Source of the DNA: Kumtagia ephedrae
Lineage (GTDB): Bacteria > Pseudomonadota > Alphaproteobacteria > Rhizobiales > Rhizobiaceae
Direction: 5' to 3'
Length of the DNA: 64,000 nucleotides
NCBI RefSeq assembly: GCF_003012745.1
Contig: NZ_PXYK01000007.1
Location: forward strand, 124,001 to 188,000
Positions 8,658-16,902 of this stretch are shown one piece after another. A program made the position numbers and the translations under genes. The stretch's first letter is position 1; each line of letters starts with the position of its first letter. The notes under the pieces are model-generated. The model did no database searches, was not told where the DNA came from, and was given only the letters and a program-made list of their open reading frames with translations.

Positions 8658-8755
8658 GCTCTCCTCCCCAGGATGTGCCGCGGCAACTGTCGCGCCGAAT
8701 CCCGCGCAAGTCCAGCAGCCGGGATCACCGGCACGATCAAACTGCCGGCCGGGAG

Positions 8756-10036
8756 CTATGCGCGACCGTCGTTTCCTCCGTCCGCGTCGCCTTGCGTGAT
8801 GAGCCGCGCGCTGCGCTGGCCGGTGGCATAGATCCACAGCCAGCTCAGCGCCACCGCCAGCCTGTAGCGCAGGCCGATGAGGAAATAGATGTGGGCGAAC
8901 CCCCAGAGCCACCAGGCAGGCCGGCCGGTCAGCCTGATCCAGCCGAGATCGGTGACGGCGGCCCGCTTGCCGATGGTGGCGAGGTCGCCGCCGTGGCGGT
9001 ATCGGAAAGGCCGGGCCTCGCCCTCTCCCGCAAGCCTCGCCTTGATCGCCGCGGCGACATGCCGTCCCTGCTGCTTTGCCGCGGGCGCGACGCCCGGCAC
9101 GAGCGAGCCGTCCGCATTCTCGACATGCGCCGTGTCGCCGACGACGAAGATGTCCGGATTGCCCGGCAGCGTCAGGTCCGGCGCGACCTTGACCCGTCCC
9201 GCCCGATCGGCCTCGGCGCCGAGCCATTCCGCCGCCGGCGAAGCCGCCACGCCGGCCGCCCAGATGATGGTGGCCGCCGGCAGGACCACGCCGCCGAACG
9301 TCACCCCTTCCGCGCCGCAGCCGGTGACCGGGCGGCCGAGTTCCACCGTCGCGCCCAGCTTTTCCAGCGCCCCCTTCGCATAGGCCGAAAGTTCGGGCTT
9401 GAAGGCGGGAAGGATGCGCTCTCCGGCTTCGACCAGCACGACACGCGCCTCGCGCGGATCGATCGAGCGGAACTCGCCGGCCAGCGTGTCGCGCGCCAGT
9501 TCTGCGATCGTGCCGGCGAGCTCGACGCCGGTCGGGCCTCCGCCGATGATGACGAAAGTGAGCAATGCCCTGCGGCGTTCCGGATCGGGCTCGGTCTCGG
9601 CCTTCTCGAAGGCGAGCAGCAGGCGGCGCCTGATCGTCGTCGCGTCCTCGAGCGTCTTCAGTCCGGGTGCGTAGGGCTCCCACTCGTCATGGCCGAAATA
9701 GGCATGGCGCGCCCCCGTGGCGACGACGAGCGTGTCGTAGGGAATGCCGCCGCCGTCGTCCAGCAGGACGCGCTTGCCGGCCCTGTCGACGCCGGCCGCC
9801 GAGGCGAGCAGCGTTCGCACGTCCTTGCGCCGGCGCAAGAGATGGCGGATCGGCCAGGCGATTTCGGAGGTCGCCAGAGAGGTCGTTGCGACCTGGTAGA
9901 GCAGCGGCTGGAAGAGATGGTGGTTTCGCCGGTCGATCAGCGTGACCTCGACATCGGCGCCTTTGAGCTCCTTGACGAGCTCCAGTCCGGCAAAGCCGGC
10001 ACCGACGACGACGACATGGTGTCTGGCCTTCGCCAT
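8756..10036 (-). CDS. ndh: Type II NADH dehydrogenase (NAD(P)/FAD-dependent oxidoreductase)
   Basis: A 426-residue flavoprotein that should oxidise NADH and reduce quinone without pumping protons. Two dinucleotide-binding motifs are visible: FAD site 'VVVGAGFAGLEL' at residue 9-20 and NADH site 'VIIGGGPTGVELAG' near 165, followed by the second FAD motif 'DIFVVGDTAHVE' near 305. The C-terminal 60 residues are amphipathic/hydrophobic ('WWLWGFAHIYFLIGLRYRLA'), the usual membrane-anchoring part. I chose ATG 10036 because AAAGGTG precedes it and the Rossmann fold starts six residues later. Confidence 0.9.
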   Translation of the reverse strand: MAKARHHVVVVGAGFAGLELVKELKGADVEVTLIDRRNHHLFQPLLYQVATTSLATSEIAWPIRHLLRRRKDVRTLLASAAGVDRAGKRVLLDDGGGIPYDTLVVATGARHAYFGHDEWEPYAPGLKTLEDATTIRRRLLLAFEKAETEPDPERRRALLTFVIIGGGPTGVELAGTIAELARDTLAGEFRSIDPREARVVLVEAGERILPAFKPELSAYAKGALEKLGATVELGRPVTGCGAEGVTFGGVVLPAATIIWAAGVAASPAAEWLGAEADRAGRVKVAPDLTLPGNPDIFVVGDTAHVENADGSLVPGVAPAAKQQGRHVAAAIKARLAGEGEARPFRYRHGGDLATIGKRAAVTDLGWIRLTGRPAWWLWGFAHIYFLIGLRYRLAVALSWLWIYATGQRSARLITQGDADGGNDGRA

Positions 10037-10204
10037 TCGTTCACCTTTCGCAGGCCGCCCTGGTAGATGTAGGGAAATTTGTGCATTGCAGCAAGACAAT
10101 GCCTGCCGAATGCCCATGAATGCCGGGTGCCATGTCGCAAATGCGCCTGCCGCATTCCCGCGCGAGGACTAGCTTTACCTGGCAGGAGAGCATGGAGGAC
10201 ACGC

Positions 10205-10873
10205 ATGGCCCATGGTGCCGACGACCGACGCGGAGCGCAGTATTCCTCCCCGCCCTGCTTCATGCATGAACTGGAAGGACATGCCGACCGGGAGACGCCC
10301 GCGGATCCGGCGCAGTGGGCTGACGTCCGGCGCTGGCGCAAGGCCGAACGCGAGCGCCTGATCGAGGACCGCCTGGCGATCTCGGCCGAGGCGCGCGGAA
10401 ATATGTCGGCAGCAATCGCGGCCGGACTCGACACCGCGATCGGCGGCCTGCGCGGGAGGACGATCAGCCTCTACTGGCCGTTTCGCGGCGAGCCGGACCT
10501 GCGGGGCTGGGCCGCTGGCGTGGTCGAGCGCGGCGGCGGCGTCGCGCTGCCGGTGGTGATCGAGAAGGCGCGGCCGCTGGTGTTCCGCAGCTACCGGCCG
10601 GGCGACAGGCTGGAAAAAGGTGTCTGGAACATCCCGGTCCCGGCGGACGGCGCCGAGGTGCTGCCCGACATCGTCATCGCCCCGCTGGTCGGTTTCGACG
10701 CCAAAAACTTCCGGCTCGGTTATGGCGGCGGCTTCTTCGACCGCACACTGGCGGCCCTGCCGCGTAAACCGCTGGTGATCGGTGTCGGCTATTCCATGCA
10801 GAGCATCGCGACCATCTACCCGCAACCGCACGACATTCCCATGGACTTCGTCGTGACGGAGATACCCGGATAG
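10205..10873 (+). CDS. 5-formyltetrahydrofolate cyclo-ligase family protein
   Basis: A 222-residue protein whose main part matches 5-FCL/methenyltetrahydrofolate synthetase: basic N-terminal helix 'RRWRKAERERLIEDR', 'LYWPFRGEPDL', 'PDIVIAPLVGFD' and the conserved 'RLGYGGGFFDRTLA' loop that binds ATP and folate. It would recycle 5-formyl-THF to 5,10-methenyl-THF. Before the catalytic fold is an extension of about 35 residues with the motif 'YSSPPCFMHEL', which I recognise as conserved in rhizobial copies but cannot explain. ATG 10205 is preceded by GGAGG at 10195-10199. Confidence 0.87.
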   Translation: MAHGADDRRGAQYSSPPCFMHELEGHADRETPADPAQWADVRRWRKAERERLIEDRLAISAEARGNMSAAIAAGLDTAIGGLRGRTISLYWPFRGEPDLRGWAAGVVERGGGVALPVVIEKARPLVFRSYRPGDRLEKGVWNIPVPADGAEVLPDIVIAPLVGFDAKNFRLGYGGGFFDRTLAALPRKPLVIGVGYSMQSIATIYPQPHDIPMDFVVTEIPG

Positions 10874-11023
10874 TCGTTCCAGGCTACCCGAACTGTCGGT
10901 TCTGACGGCATATCAGGCCACGGCTGCCGCCAGGCGGCCCGCCTCTCTCGAATTGTCACCGTCCCGGATCATCTTCCTTAACCTGCACCGCCTAACATTG
11001 GCCGTCGAACAGGCGAGGTCGAG

Positions 11024-11314
11024 ATGCGCCGTGTTGAAGCCCTACTTGCAGGCGCCCTGCTGCTCCTTGCCGGCCTGTCCGGCACCCTTCCAGCCACGGC
11101 GGCCGAGGCATGCATGGGCGAGAACTGCCTGTCGCAAGAGGCTGCACCGCAGACGGACTGCGTCGGCGAGCAATGCAGCGCTCCCGCCGAGCAGGCCGAC
11201 CCTCCCGCGATGGAATGTCTGGGCGATGGCTGCGCCCAGCGGGCAGGCGGCCCTGTCAAGGAGTGCTCCGGACAGGATTGCGTCCTGAAGCCGGTGGAGC
11301 CAAATGCGGACTAA
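11024..11314 (+). CDS. Secreted small protein with four CxGxxC motifs
   Basis: A 96-residue protein with a clear signal peptide (residues 1-27, cleavage after 'ATAA'). The mature chain of about 69 residues has exactly eight cysteines, all in four copies of C-x-G-x-x-C: CMGENC (30-35), CVGEQC (46-51), CLGDGC (65-70) and CSGQDC (81-86), spaced 16-19 residues apart by linkers rich in A, P, E and Q. This regular spacing suggests four small disulfide loops or a metal- or haem-free redox/metal-binding chain. No known family; haem c binding would need CxxCH, which is absent. Confidence 0.65.
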   Translation: MRRVEALLAGALLLLAGLSGTLPATAAEACMGENCLSQEAAPQTDCVGEQCSAPAEQADPPAMECLGDGCAQRAGGPVKECSGQDCVLKPVEPNAD

Positions 11315-11537
11315 GAGTCTGTCAGGCCATATCGACTCATGGTGAGCCCTGAATCCGGCTGTGAAAGCAGTCCGCCGGCAAACGACCCCTTCGAAGACGT
11401 TGACGACGCCATCACACGTACCAAAGCAGCCGTTCCCACAGAGGCTCGCAGCAGCGGATGGCGTGAACGAGGCCATCACGCCTCGTCGACGCACCCCCAG
11501 TGCAGAGAAAGGCGGACAACTTCCCGACCAGCTTAGC

Positions 11538-11562
11538 GGAACATGCGAATGCCTGGAAAGTT
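11538..11562 (+). promoter_or_regulatory. EcfG-type promoter of the manganese catalase gene
   Basis: GGAAC at 11538-11542, a 16-base spacer, then AGTT at 11559-11562. This matches the general-stress-response consensus of alphaproteobacterial EcfG sigma factors (GGAAC-N16/17-cGTT) except for one base. It ends 37 bases before the ATG of the catalase, a sensible distance, and manganese catalases are common members of that regulon. Confidence 0.55.
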
Positions 11563-11599
11563 GGGAAGGCCGTCGAAACCCCTGCCAGGAGCGTCATCA

Positions 11600-12556
11600 A
11601 TGTTTATGCACAACAAGCGGCTTCAATACACAGTGCGCGTCTCTGAGCCGAACCCGCAACTCGCATGCATGATAATGGAGCAGTTCGGCGGTGCGGACGG
11701 CGAGCTTGCCGCTGCGATGCGCTATTTCACGCAAGGGCTTGGTGAGGACGATCCCGGCCGAAAGGATATGCTGCTTGACATTGCGACCGAGGAGTTGAGC
11801 CACCTTGAGGTGGTCGGTTCCATCGTCACCATGCTCAACAAGAGCCTCAAGGCACAGCTCGCCGAAGGTCAGATGAAGGAGGCCGAGCTTTACAGGATGG
11901 TCGGCGCCAGCGGCACCAGCGCAAAGGAGTCGATCCTCTTCGGCGGCGCTCCGGCCTTGTGCGATTCTGCCGGTGTTCCGTGGACCGCCGCCTATGTCGA
12001 TTCGCGCGGCGAGCCTACGGTGGACCTGCGCTCCAACATCGCTGCCGAAGCACGCGCCAAGATTGTCTATGAGCGCCTGATCAACATCACCGACGATCCC
12101 GGCATCAAGGACGCGCTCGCCTTCCTGATGACGCGCGAGGTCGCTCACCAGAAGTCGTTCGAAAAGGCGCTCTATGCGATCGAGAACAACTTCCCGACGG
12201 GCAAGCTGCCGGGCATCGAGAAGTATGCCAGCATATACGTCAACGCCTCGCAGGGCGAGGGCGACGCGACTGGCCCGTGGAATTCCGGCGATGAATGGGA
12301 CCGCATCGACAATCTCGAGGAGGTGATGCCGATCGACGGCGGCGACGGTCTCGCGACGGTCAAGCTCGACGCAAAGGACAAGAAGGTTGCGATCAAAATG
12401 GCCCAGCGCACCATGTCGGATCCGTCGTCCGACCCCACAACCGGTGCCGATCTCGGTGCGGGCCCGGGAGCGGGCCGTACCAAGAATGGCGATATGGGCG
12501 GGGCCGCCAACATCCAGAAGGCCCCCGCCATGGCGGAAGCGACCGCTCGCAAGTGA
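11600..12556 (+). CDS. Manganese catalase
   Basis: A 318-residue dimanganese catalase that would disproportionate hydrogen peroxide in the cytoplasm. The ferritin-like four-helix core shows the metal ligands in 'GADGELAAAMRYFTQ', 'ATEELSHLEVVG' and 'REVAHQKSFEKAL', with 'SNIAAEARAKIVYERL' between. The C-terminal 60 residues are a disordered G/P/A-rich tail found in many family members. ATG 11600 follows AGGAG (11587-11591) and precedes a typical 'MFMHNKRLQY' start. It stands alone between an EcfG-like promoter and a strong terminator, which points to a stress-induced monocistron. Confidence 0.95.
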   Translation: MFMHNKRLQYTVRVSEPNPQLACMIMEQFGGADGELAAAMRYFTQGLGEDDPGRKDMLLDIATEELSHLEVVGSIVTMLNKSLKAQLAEGQMKEAELYRMVGASGTSAKESILFGGAPALCDSAGVPWTAAYVDSRGEPTVDLRSNIAAEARAKIVYERLINITDDPGIKDALAFLMTREVAHQKSFEKALYAIENNFPTGKLPGIEKYASIYVNASQGEGDATGPWNSGDEWDRIDNLEEVMPIDGGDGLATVKLDAKDKKVAIKMAQRTMSDPSSDPTTGADLGAGPGAGRTKNGDMGGAANIQKAPAMAEATARK

Positions 12557-12566
12557 GCGACGTTAG

Positions 12567-12602
12567 TCAGCCGCGAATCTTCTTTCGACCGCGGCTGATT
12601 TT
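12567..12602 (+). terminator. Rho-independent terminator after the manganese catalase
   Basis: Nine-base-pair stem TCAGCCGCG / CGCGGCTGA (12567-12575 with 12590-12598), 14-base loop, then TTTT. It begins 11 bases past the stop codon. Confidence 0.8.
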
Positions 12603-12979
12603 GCCCCGACGGAATCTCCGGGTCTGCGTGGATGGCCCTGCTTCCCGCGTGCCTTCTGGGAAGCAGACGGACCGCTTCCCACTCCATCTCAGCGTTTCGC
12701 GTTTATGGTTTCACCGCCCAGACGGGCTCGCGAGCTAACGTTTTCGCCTTCAAGGCTTCAGCGGGCGAAAACTTCACTCCGATGAATTTAGTTTGACATC
12801 CATGCAAGGATCGTTTCAGATCGCCTGATCGAAGGCTGCGAACTGCAGCCCTTCGAAATCGGAAACCAGCCCGCTCGCGCAAGCGATGACGATCCGGAGC
12901 GCACACCTCCAGGGACAGGGCTCACAACGCACCGCCAGGTATCGGCGCTGCATGGTGAGATTGCCTTGGAGGACTGCCA
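12603..12979 (+). other. 377-base stretch without a recognisable gene
   Basis: No ORF here resembles a known protein on either strand. The last 16 bases hold the GGAGG ribosome site of the following amidohydrolase. The middle part looks slightly protein-like in short pieces in changing frames, so a decayed regulator gene is possible, but I cannot identify one. Confidence 0.4.
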
Positions 12980-14335
12980 ATGATCGTCGACCTTCTCGTC
13001 CGTGACGCCTACATCTATGTCGATCGCGACTGGGAAGTGGATGGCGGCTGGATTGCTATCGAGAACGGGCGTGTGCACTCGATCGGCAAGACCAGTCAGG
13101 AACCTCCCCCGGCTGCGCGCACGATCTCGGCCCGCGGCCGGCTGGTGACGCCGGGGCTGATCAATGCCCACCACCACATGTATCAAAACCTCACCCGCTC
13201 CTACGCGCCGGTGACCAACGGCTCGCTGTTCGAGTGGCTCACCGGCCTTTACCCGCTGTGGGCGAAGCTCGACGAGGAATCCCTCTATCTCTCGACCTTC
13301 GTCGCCATGACCGAGCTGCTGATGGGCGGCTGCACCACCTCGATGGACCACATGTACGTCCATCCGAAGCCGGGCCTGATCGACGCGCAGATCAAGGCCG
13401 GCACCGATATCGGCTTCCGCTTCTACGCCACGCGCGGCTCGATGACCCGCTCCGTCGAGGACGGCGGCCTGCCGCCGGCCTCCGTCGTGCAGACGGAGGA
13501 GGAAATCCTTGCCGACAGCATCCGCCTGGTCGAGCGCTATCACGATGCCTCGCCGGGGGCGATGACACGCGTCGCGCTGGCGCCCTGCTCGCTGTTCTCG
13601 GTGACCGAACGGCTGATGTCGGAGACGGCCAGGCTGGCCGACCGCTACGACCTGCGGCTGCACACGCACCTGGCCGAGGATCCCGACGAGGACGACTATT
13701 GCGCCCGGGTCTACGGCTGCACGCCCACGGAATATTTCGAGCGGGTCGGCTGGGCGAGCAAGCGCTCCTGGGTGGCGCATTACATCTACCCGTCGCATGA
13801 CGAGATCGGCCGCCTCGCCCAGGCGGGCGTGTGCGCAACCCAATGCCCATGCTCGAACATGCTGATCGGCGGCGGCTCGGCCGACGCCATGGCGCTGCGC
13901 GCCCGCGGCATGCCTGTCGGACTGGGCTGCGACGGCTCGGCCTCGACCGACCATGCCTCGCTGTGGCTGGAGGCCCGCACCGCCCTGCTGCTCGGGCGCT
14001 ATCGCAACGGGCCGAGATCGATGACGGCGCGCGACGCGCTCGAGATGGCCACGCGCGGCGGCGCCGCGTGCCTCGGCTGGGAGGACGAGATCGGCCATTT
14101 GCGGCCCGGCGCCTGCGCGGACCTGGTCATCTGGAAGATGTCGGACGTGGCCCTTGCCGGCGCGCATACCGACCCGGTCGAAGCCTGGCTGCGCTGCGGC
14201 CCGGCGGTGGCGGGGACGACCATCGTCAACGGCAAGGTGCTGGTCGAGGACGGCGAGCCGGTCATGCCGCAGCTCGGCGACGTGCTGACGCGCCACGCCA
14301 GGCACGCCCGGCGCATTCAATGCCTGGAAGCCTGA
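12980..14335 (+). CDS. Amidohydrolase, 8-oxoguanine deaminase/AtzB-TrzN type
   Basis: A 451-residue metal-dependent hydrolase of the amidohydrolase superfamily. Metal ligands appear as 'NAHHHMYQNL' (HxH, residues ~63-65), 'LHTHLAEDPDED', 'WVAHYIYPSHDE' and 'GLGCDGSASTDH' (metal aspartate). The sequence, length and 'CPCSNMLIGGG' segment fit the 8-oxoguanine deaminase group, which converts 8-oxoguanine to urate; the related hydroxyatrazine hydrolases are the main alternative. Strong GGAGG before ATG 12980. It is convergent with the Lrp gene; no purine-catabolic operon accompanies it, so the substrate is inferred only from the family. Confidence 0.85.
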   Translation: MIVDLLVRDAYIYVDRDWEVDGGWIAIENGRVHSIGKTSQEPPPAARTISARGRLVTPGLINAHHHMYQNLTRSYAPVTNGSLFEWLTGLYPLWAKLDEESLYLSTFVAMTELLMGGCTTSMDHMYVHPKPGLIDAQIKAGTDIGFRFYATRGSMTRSVEDGGLPPASVVQTEEEILADSIRLVERYHDASPGAMTRVALAPCSLFSVTERLMSETARLADRYDLRLHTHLAEDPDEDDYCARVYGCTPTEYFERVGWASKRSWVAHYIYPSHDEIGRLAQAGVCATQCPCSNMLIGGGSADAMALRARGMPVGLGCDGSASTDHASLWLEARTALLLGRYRNGPRSMTARDALEMATRGGAACLGWEDEIGHLRPGACADLVIWKMSDVALAGAHTDPVEAWLRCGPAVAGTTIVNGKVLVEDGEPVMPQLGDVLTRHARHARRIQCLEA

Positions 14336-14389
14336 CGCTTGGACCGTCGGGATGACCCCACTGGACCTCTTTCCGCGGCAAGACAGCGT

Positions 14390-14863
14390 TTATGCCATCT
14401 CCGGCTTCAGCCCCAGCGCGGTGCGGTCGACGATCTCGCGCAGGGCGAAACTCGAATTGATCTTGGTCACATGCGGCATCGCCGACAGCCATTCCTTGTG
14501 GATGCGCTCGTAGTCGGCGAGATCCTTGGCGGCGATGCGCAGGATGTAGTCGTACTCGCCCGACATCAGATGGCAGGAGAGCACGTTGGGGCAGCGCTTG
14601 ATCGCCGCCTCGAAATCCGAAAGCGTCTTCTCGAACTGTCCCGACAGCGATATGTGGACGATCGCCGTCATCTGGTGGCCGAGCGCTGCATTCGACAGGC
14701 GGGCGTGATAACCGCGCACCACGCCGCTCTTTTCCAGGTTGTCCAGCCGCCGCGAACAGGCCGACTGCGACAGCCCGACCTTCTCGGCCAGCGCCGCGTT
14801 GGAGATGCGGCCGTCCTTCTGCAGCGTATCCAGAATCGCAATATCAATCCTGTCAAGCGACAT
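14390..14863 (-). CDS. Lrp/AsnC family regulator, probable regulator of ald
   Basis: A 157-residue regulator: N-terminal helix-turn-helix ('LDRIDIAILDTLQKDGRIS', 'LSQSACSRRLDNLEKSG') and a C-terminal RAM ligand-binding domain ('CHLMSGEYDYILRIAAKDL'). It is divergent from alanine dehydrogenase with about 157 bases between starts, the usual arrangement for AldR-like activators that sense alanine. I chose ATG 14863 (AAGGA upstream) because the HTH begins right there; an outer start at 14902 would add 13 residues over the promoter. The intergenic repeat ATTCCTT...AAGGAAT may be part of its operator. Confidence 0.88.
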   Translation of the reverse strand: MSLDRIDIAILDTLQKDGRISNAALAEKVGLSQSACSRRLDNLEKSGVVRGYHARLSNAALGHQMTAIVHISLSGQFEKTLSDFEAAIKRCPNVLSCHLMSGEYDYILRIAAKDLADYERIHKEWLSAMPHVTKINSSFALREIVDRTALGLKPEMA

Positions 14864-14871
14864 TCTTGCCA

Positions 14872-14907
14872 ATTCCTTCGATATTCTCCGGGCTTGACGC
14901 AAGGAAT
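14872..14907. promoter_or_regulatory. Inverted repeat and -35-like box between lrp-type gene and ald
   Basis: ATTCCTT (14872-14878) and AAGGAAT (14901-14907) form an inverted repeat with 22 bases between centres of the arms, a spacing compatible with Lrp dimers on one face of the helix. A CTTGACG sequence (14893-14899) lies next to the right arm and could be the -35 of ald, but no good -10 follows at 17 bases. Confidence 0.35.
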
Positions 14908-15020
14908 AGCGAAACCGACGGGGATAGACAACCGACTTCGCAAGGACGTTCGGCCTGCTCCGTGGTTCAATTCATCCTCAGCAGGAGACAAGGCCGCAAA
15001 GGCCGGTGAGGAGAACGAAG

Positions 15021-16136
15021 ATGCGCGTCGGCTGCCCTAAGGAAATCAAGAATCACGAATACCGCGTCGGGCTGACCCCGGGCTCGGTACGCGAATATGT
15101 GGCGCACGGCCACGACGTGCTGGTCGAGACAGGCGCGGGCGCCGGCATCGGCGCCGGCGACGATGCGTATCGCGCCGCCGGCGCGACGATCGCCAGGACG
15201 GCGGCGGACGTGTTCGCCAGGTCCGACATGATCGTCAAGGTGAAGGAGCCGCAGCCCGGCGAATGGGCGCAGCTGCGCGAAGGCCAGATCCTTTACACCT
15301 ACCTGCATCTCGCGCCGGATCCGGAGCAGACCAAGGGCCTGCTCGCCTCCGGCGTCACCGCCGTCGCTTACGAGACCGTCACCGACGAGCGCGGCGGCCT
15401 GCCGCTGCTGGCGCCGATGTCGGAAGTCGCCGGCCGCCTGTCCATCCAGGCCGGCGCAACGGCCCTGCAGAAGGCCAATGGCGGCCGCGGCGTACTGCTT
15501 GGCGGCGTGCCGGGCGTGCTTCCCGGCAAGGTCGCGGTGATCGGGGGCGGCGTCGTCGGCCTGCACGCGGCCAAGATGGCCGCCGGGCTGGGTGCCGACG
15601 TCACCATCATCGACCGCTCGATCCCGCGCCTGCGCCAGCTCGACGACATCTTCAACGGCCGCGTCCACACGCGCTACTCGACCGTCGAGGCGCTGGAGGA
15701 GGAATGCTTCTCGGCCGACATCGTGATCGGCGCCGTGCTCATCCCGGGCGCGGCGGCGCCCAAGCTGGTTAGCCGCGAGATGCTGTCCGGCATGAAGAAG
15801 GGCGCGGTACTGGTCGACGTCGCCATCGACCAGGGCGGCTGCTTCGAGACCTCGCATGCCACTACCCATGCCGAGCCGACCTACGAGGTCGACGGCATCA
15901 TCCACTATTGCGTCGCCAACATGCCTGGTGCCGTGCCGGTGACGTCGGCGCATGCGCTGAACAACGCGACGCTGCACTACGGCCTGCAGCTCGCCGACAA
16001 GGGTCTGAAGGCGCTGGTCGACGACCCGCATCTGCGCAACGGCCTCAACGTCCACAAGGGCCGGGTCGCCAACCGCGCCGTCGCCGAGGCGCTGGGCTAC
16101 GAGATGGTGGAGCCGAAGCAGGTGCTAGCCGCTTGA
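15021..16136 (+). CDS. ald: Alanine dehydrogenase
   Basis: A 371-residue NAD-dependent enzyme that interconverts L-alanine and pyruvate plus ammonia. Signatures: 'VGCPKEIKNHEYRVGLTP' at the N-terminus (substrate-binding Arg/Lys), catalytic 'LYTYLHLAPD', the NAD-binding 'KVAVIGGGVVGLHAAKMA' near residue 172, and 'VDVAIDQGGCFETSHATTH'. Full length for the family. ATG 15021 is preceded by GAGGAG; the ATG of 15006 has no advantage. Divergent from an Lrp-type regulator and closed by a strong terminator. Confidence 0.97.
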   Translation: MRVGCPKEIKNHEYRVGLTPGSVREYVAHGHDVLVETGAGAGIGAGDDAYRAAGATIARTAADVFARSDMIVKVKEPQPGEWAQLREGQILYTYLHLAPDPEQTKGLLASGVTAVAYETVTDERGGLPLLAPMSEVAGRLSIQAGATALQKANGGRGVLLGGVPGVLPGKVAVIGGGVVGLHAAKMAAGLGADVTIIDRSIPRLRQLDDIFNGRVHTRYSTVEALEEECFSADIVIGAVLIPGAAAPKLVSREMLSGMKKGAVLVDVAIDQGGCFETSHATTHAEPTYEVDGIIHYCVANMPGAVPVTSAHALNNATLHYGLQLADKGLKALVDDPHLRNGLNVHKGRVANRAVAEALGYEMVEPKQVLAA

Positions 16137-16158
16137 CCAGTTTCCCTATCCTGAACTC

Positions 16159-16187
16159 AAAATCCCGCTGCTAAGGCGGGATTTTTT
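16159..16187 (+). terminator. Rho-independent terminator of ald
   Basis: Stem AATCCCGC / GCGGGATT (16161-16168 with 16176-16183), seven-base loop, then six T. It begins about 22 bases after the ald stop. Confidence 0.85.
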
Positions 16188-16199
16188 CAAGCAGGCAAC

Positions 16200-16227
16200 A
16201 AAAAAGCGGGACAAAACCCGCTTTTTT
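16200..16227. terminator. Bidirectional terminator between ald and the DUF1203 gene
   Basis: Eleven-base-pair stem AAAAAAGCGGG / CCCGCTTTTTT with a six-base loop. The A run on one side and T run on the other let it work for ald read-through on the plus strand and for the gene at 16329-16799 on the minus strand. Confidence 0.8.
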
Positions 16228-16328
16228 GCAATCGGCTTTCCGCCAGTCCATCCGTGGTCGGAAGCCGATCAGCATTGCCAAGCGTAAGCCGTGGAAGGTT
16301 AACGAAAGGTAATGACAGGCGACCGACC

Positions 16329-16799
16329 CTACGCCCGCTCGACGCGGCACTGGTAACAATTGTTCCTGGCCGAGCGCACGTGAACATAGGCGACGTCGTC
16401 GCGCTCGAACAATTCGTGTGCCCGGCCGCAGATGCTTTGCGTCGGCGTGACCGCGCCGGTGCCGTAGACGATGCGGTCGTCGGCGCCGTAGCCTCGGACG
16501 ATGTAGTCCGGGGTCGGGCGAAAAATGTCCGGCAGCACGTCGCTTTCCGGCGCGCGGTCGCACTCGTCGGCGCACAGGAAGATCGGCCCGGTCTCGGCAT
16601 AGGGCTGCAGCGCGGGGAACGGCCGGTAGGCCAGGACGAGATACGATTTGCCCGCCGGAACGGTCCGCAGGCAGTGGCGGCAGGGAACACCGTCGCCGTC
16701 GGAGACCTTGCGCTCGGGCGCAAAGCCGTAGGCGTCCTTGCCGCCGCGCTGCAAGGCGCGGACGCTATCGGTCGGCAGGGCGATGAAGCGTATCAGCAT
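16329..16799 (-). CDS. DUF1203 family protein
   Basis: A 156-residue protein matching the DUF1203 layout: 'IRFIALPTDSVRALQRGG' start, 'VPCRHCLRTVPAGKSYLVLAYRP', 'YAETGPIFLCADEC', 'YIVRGYGADDRIVYGTG', and the C-terminal 'VAYVHVRSARNNCYQCRVER'. The family has no established function. Notable are paired cysteines in the first part (CRHC) and the end (CYQC). ATG 16799 is favoured because GAGGAGG lies seven bases upstream; an ATG at 16817 is possible. Its 3' end faces the bidirectional terminator. Confidence 0.85.
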   Translation of the reverse strand: MLIRFIALPTDSVRALQRGGKDAYGFAPERKVSDGDGVPCRHCLRTVPAGKSYLVLAYRPFPALQPYAETGPIFLCADECDRAPESDVLPDIFRPTPDYIVRGYGADDRIVYGTGAVTPTQSICGRAHELFERDDVAYVHVRSARNNCYQCRVERA

Positions 16800-16902
16800 G
16801 GGAGGCCTCCTCGTCATTGATCGACGAGGACGCTACGCTCGCGGACGGCGCCCCTCCACCCGAAACCTGCGTTCGGCCAGTCGTCCCTGCCCCTTCGTCA
16901 GG

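Noticed and set aside
8658-9683. Upstream extension of the cpdB-like frame through the NADH dehydrogenase gene
   Set aside because: The extension is Arg/Gly-rich nonsense in an alternative frame of ndh; the Tat signal and strong ribosome site define the start at 8657.
10037-10204. Possible 6S RNA before the 5-formyl-THF cyclo-ligase gene, a frequent neighbour in bacteria
   Set aside because: Only 168 bases are available, part of which are leaders; I could not fold the typical long stem with a central bubble.
12703-12906. 67-codon ORF on the minus strand in the gap before the amidohydrolase
   Set aside because: Its composition is R-rich as in chance frames and no motif is present; at most a decayed remnant.
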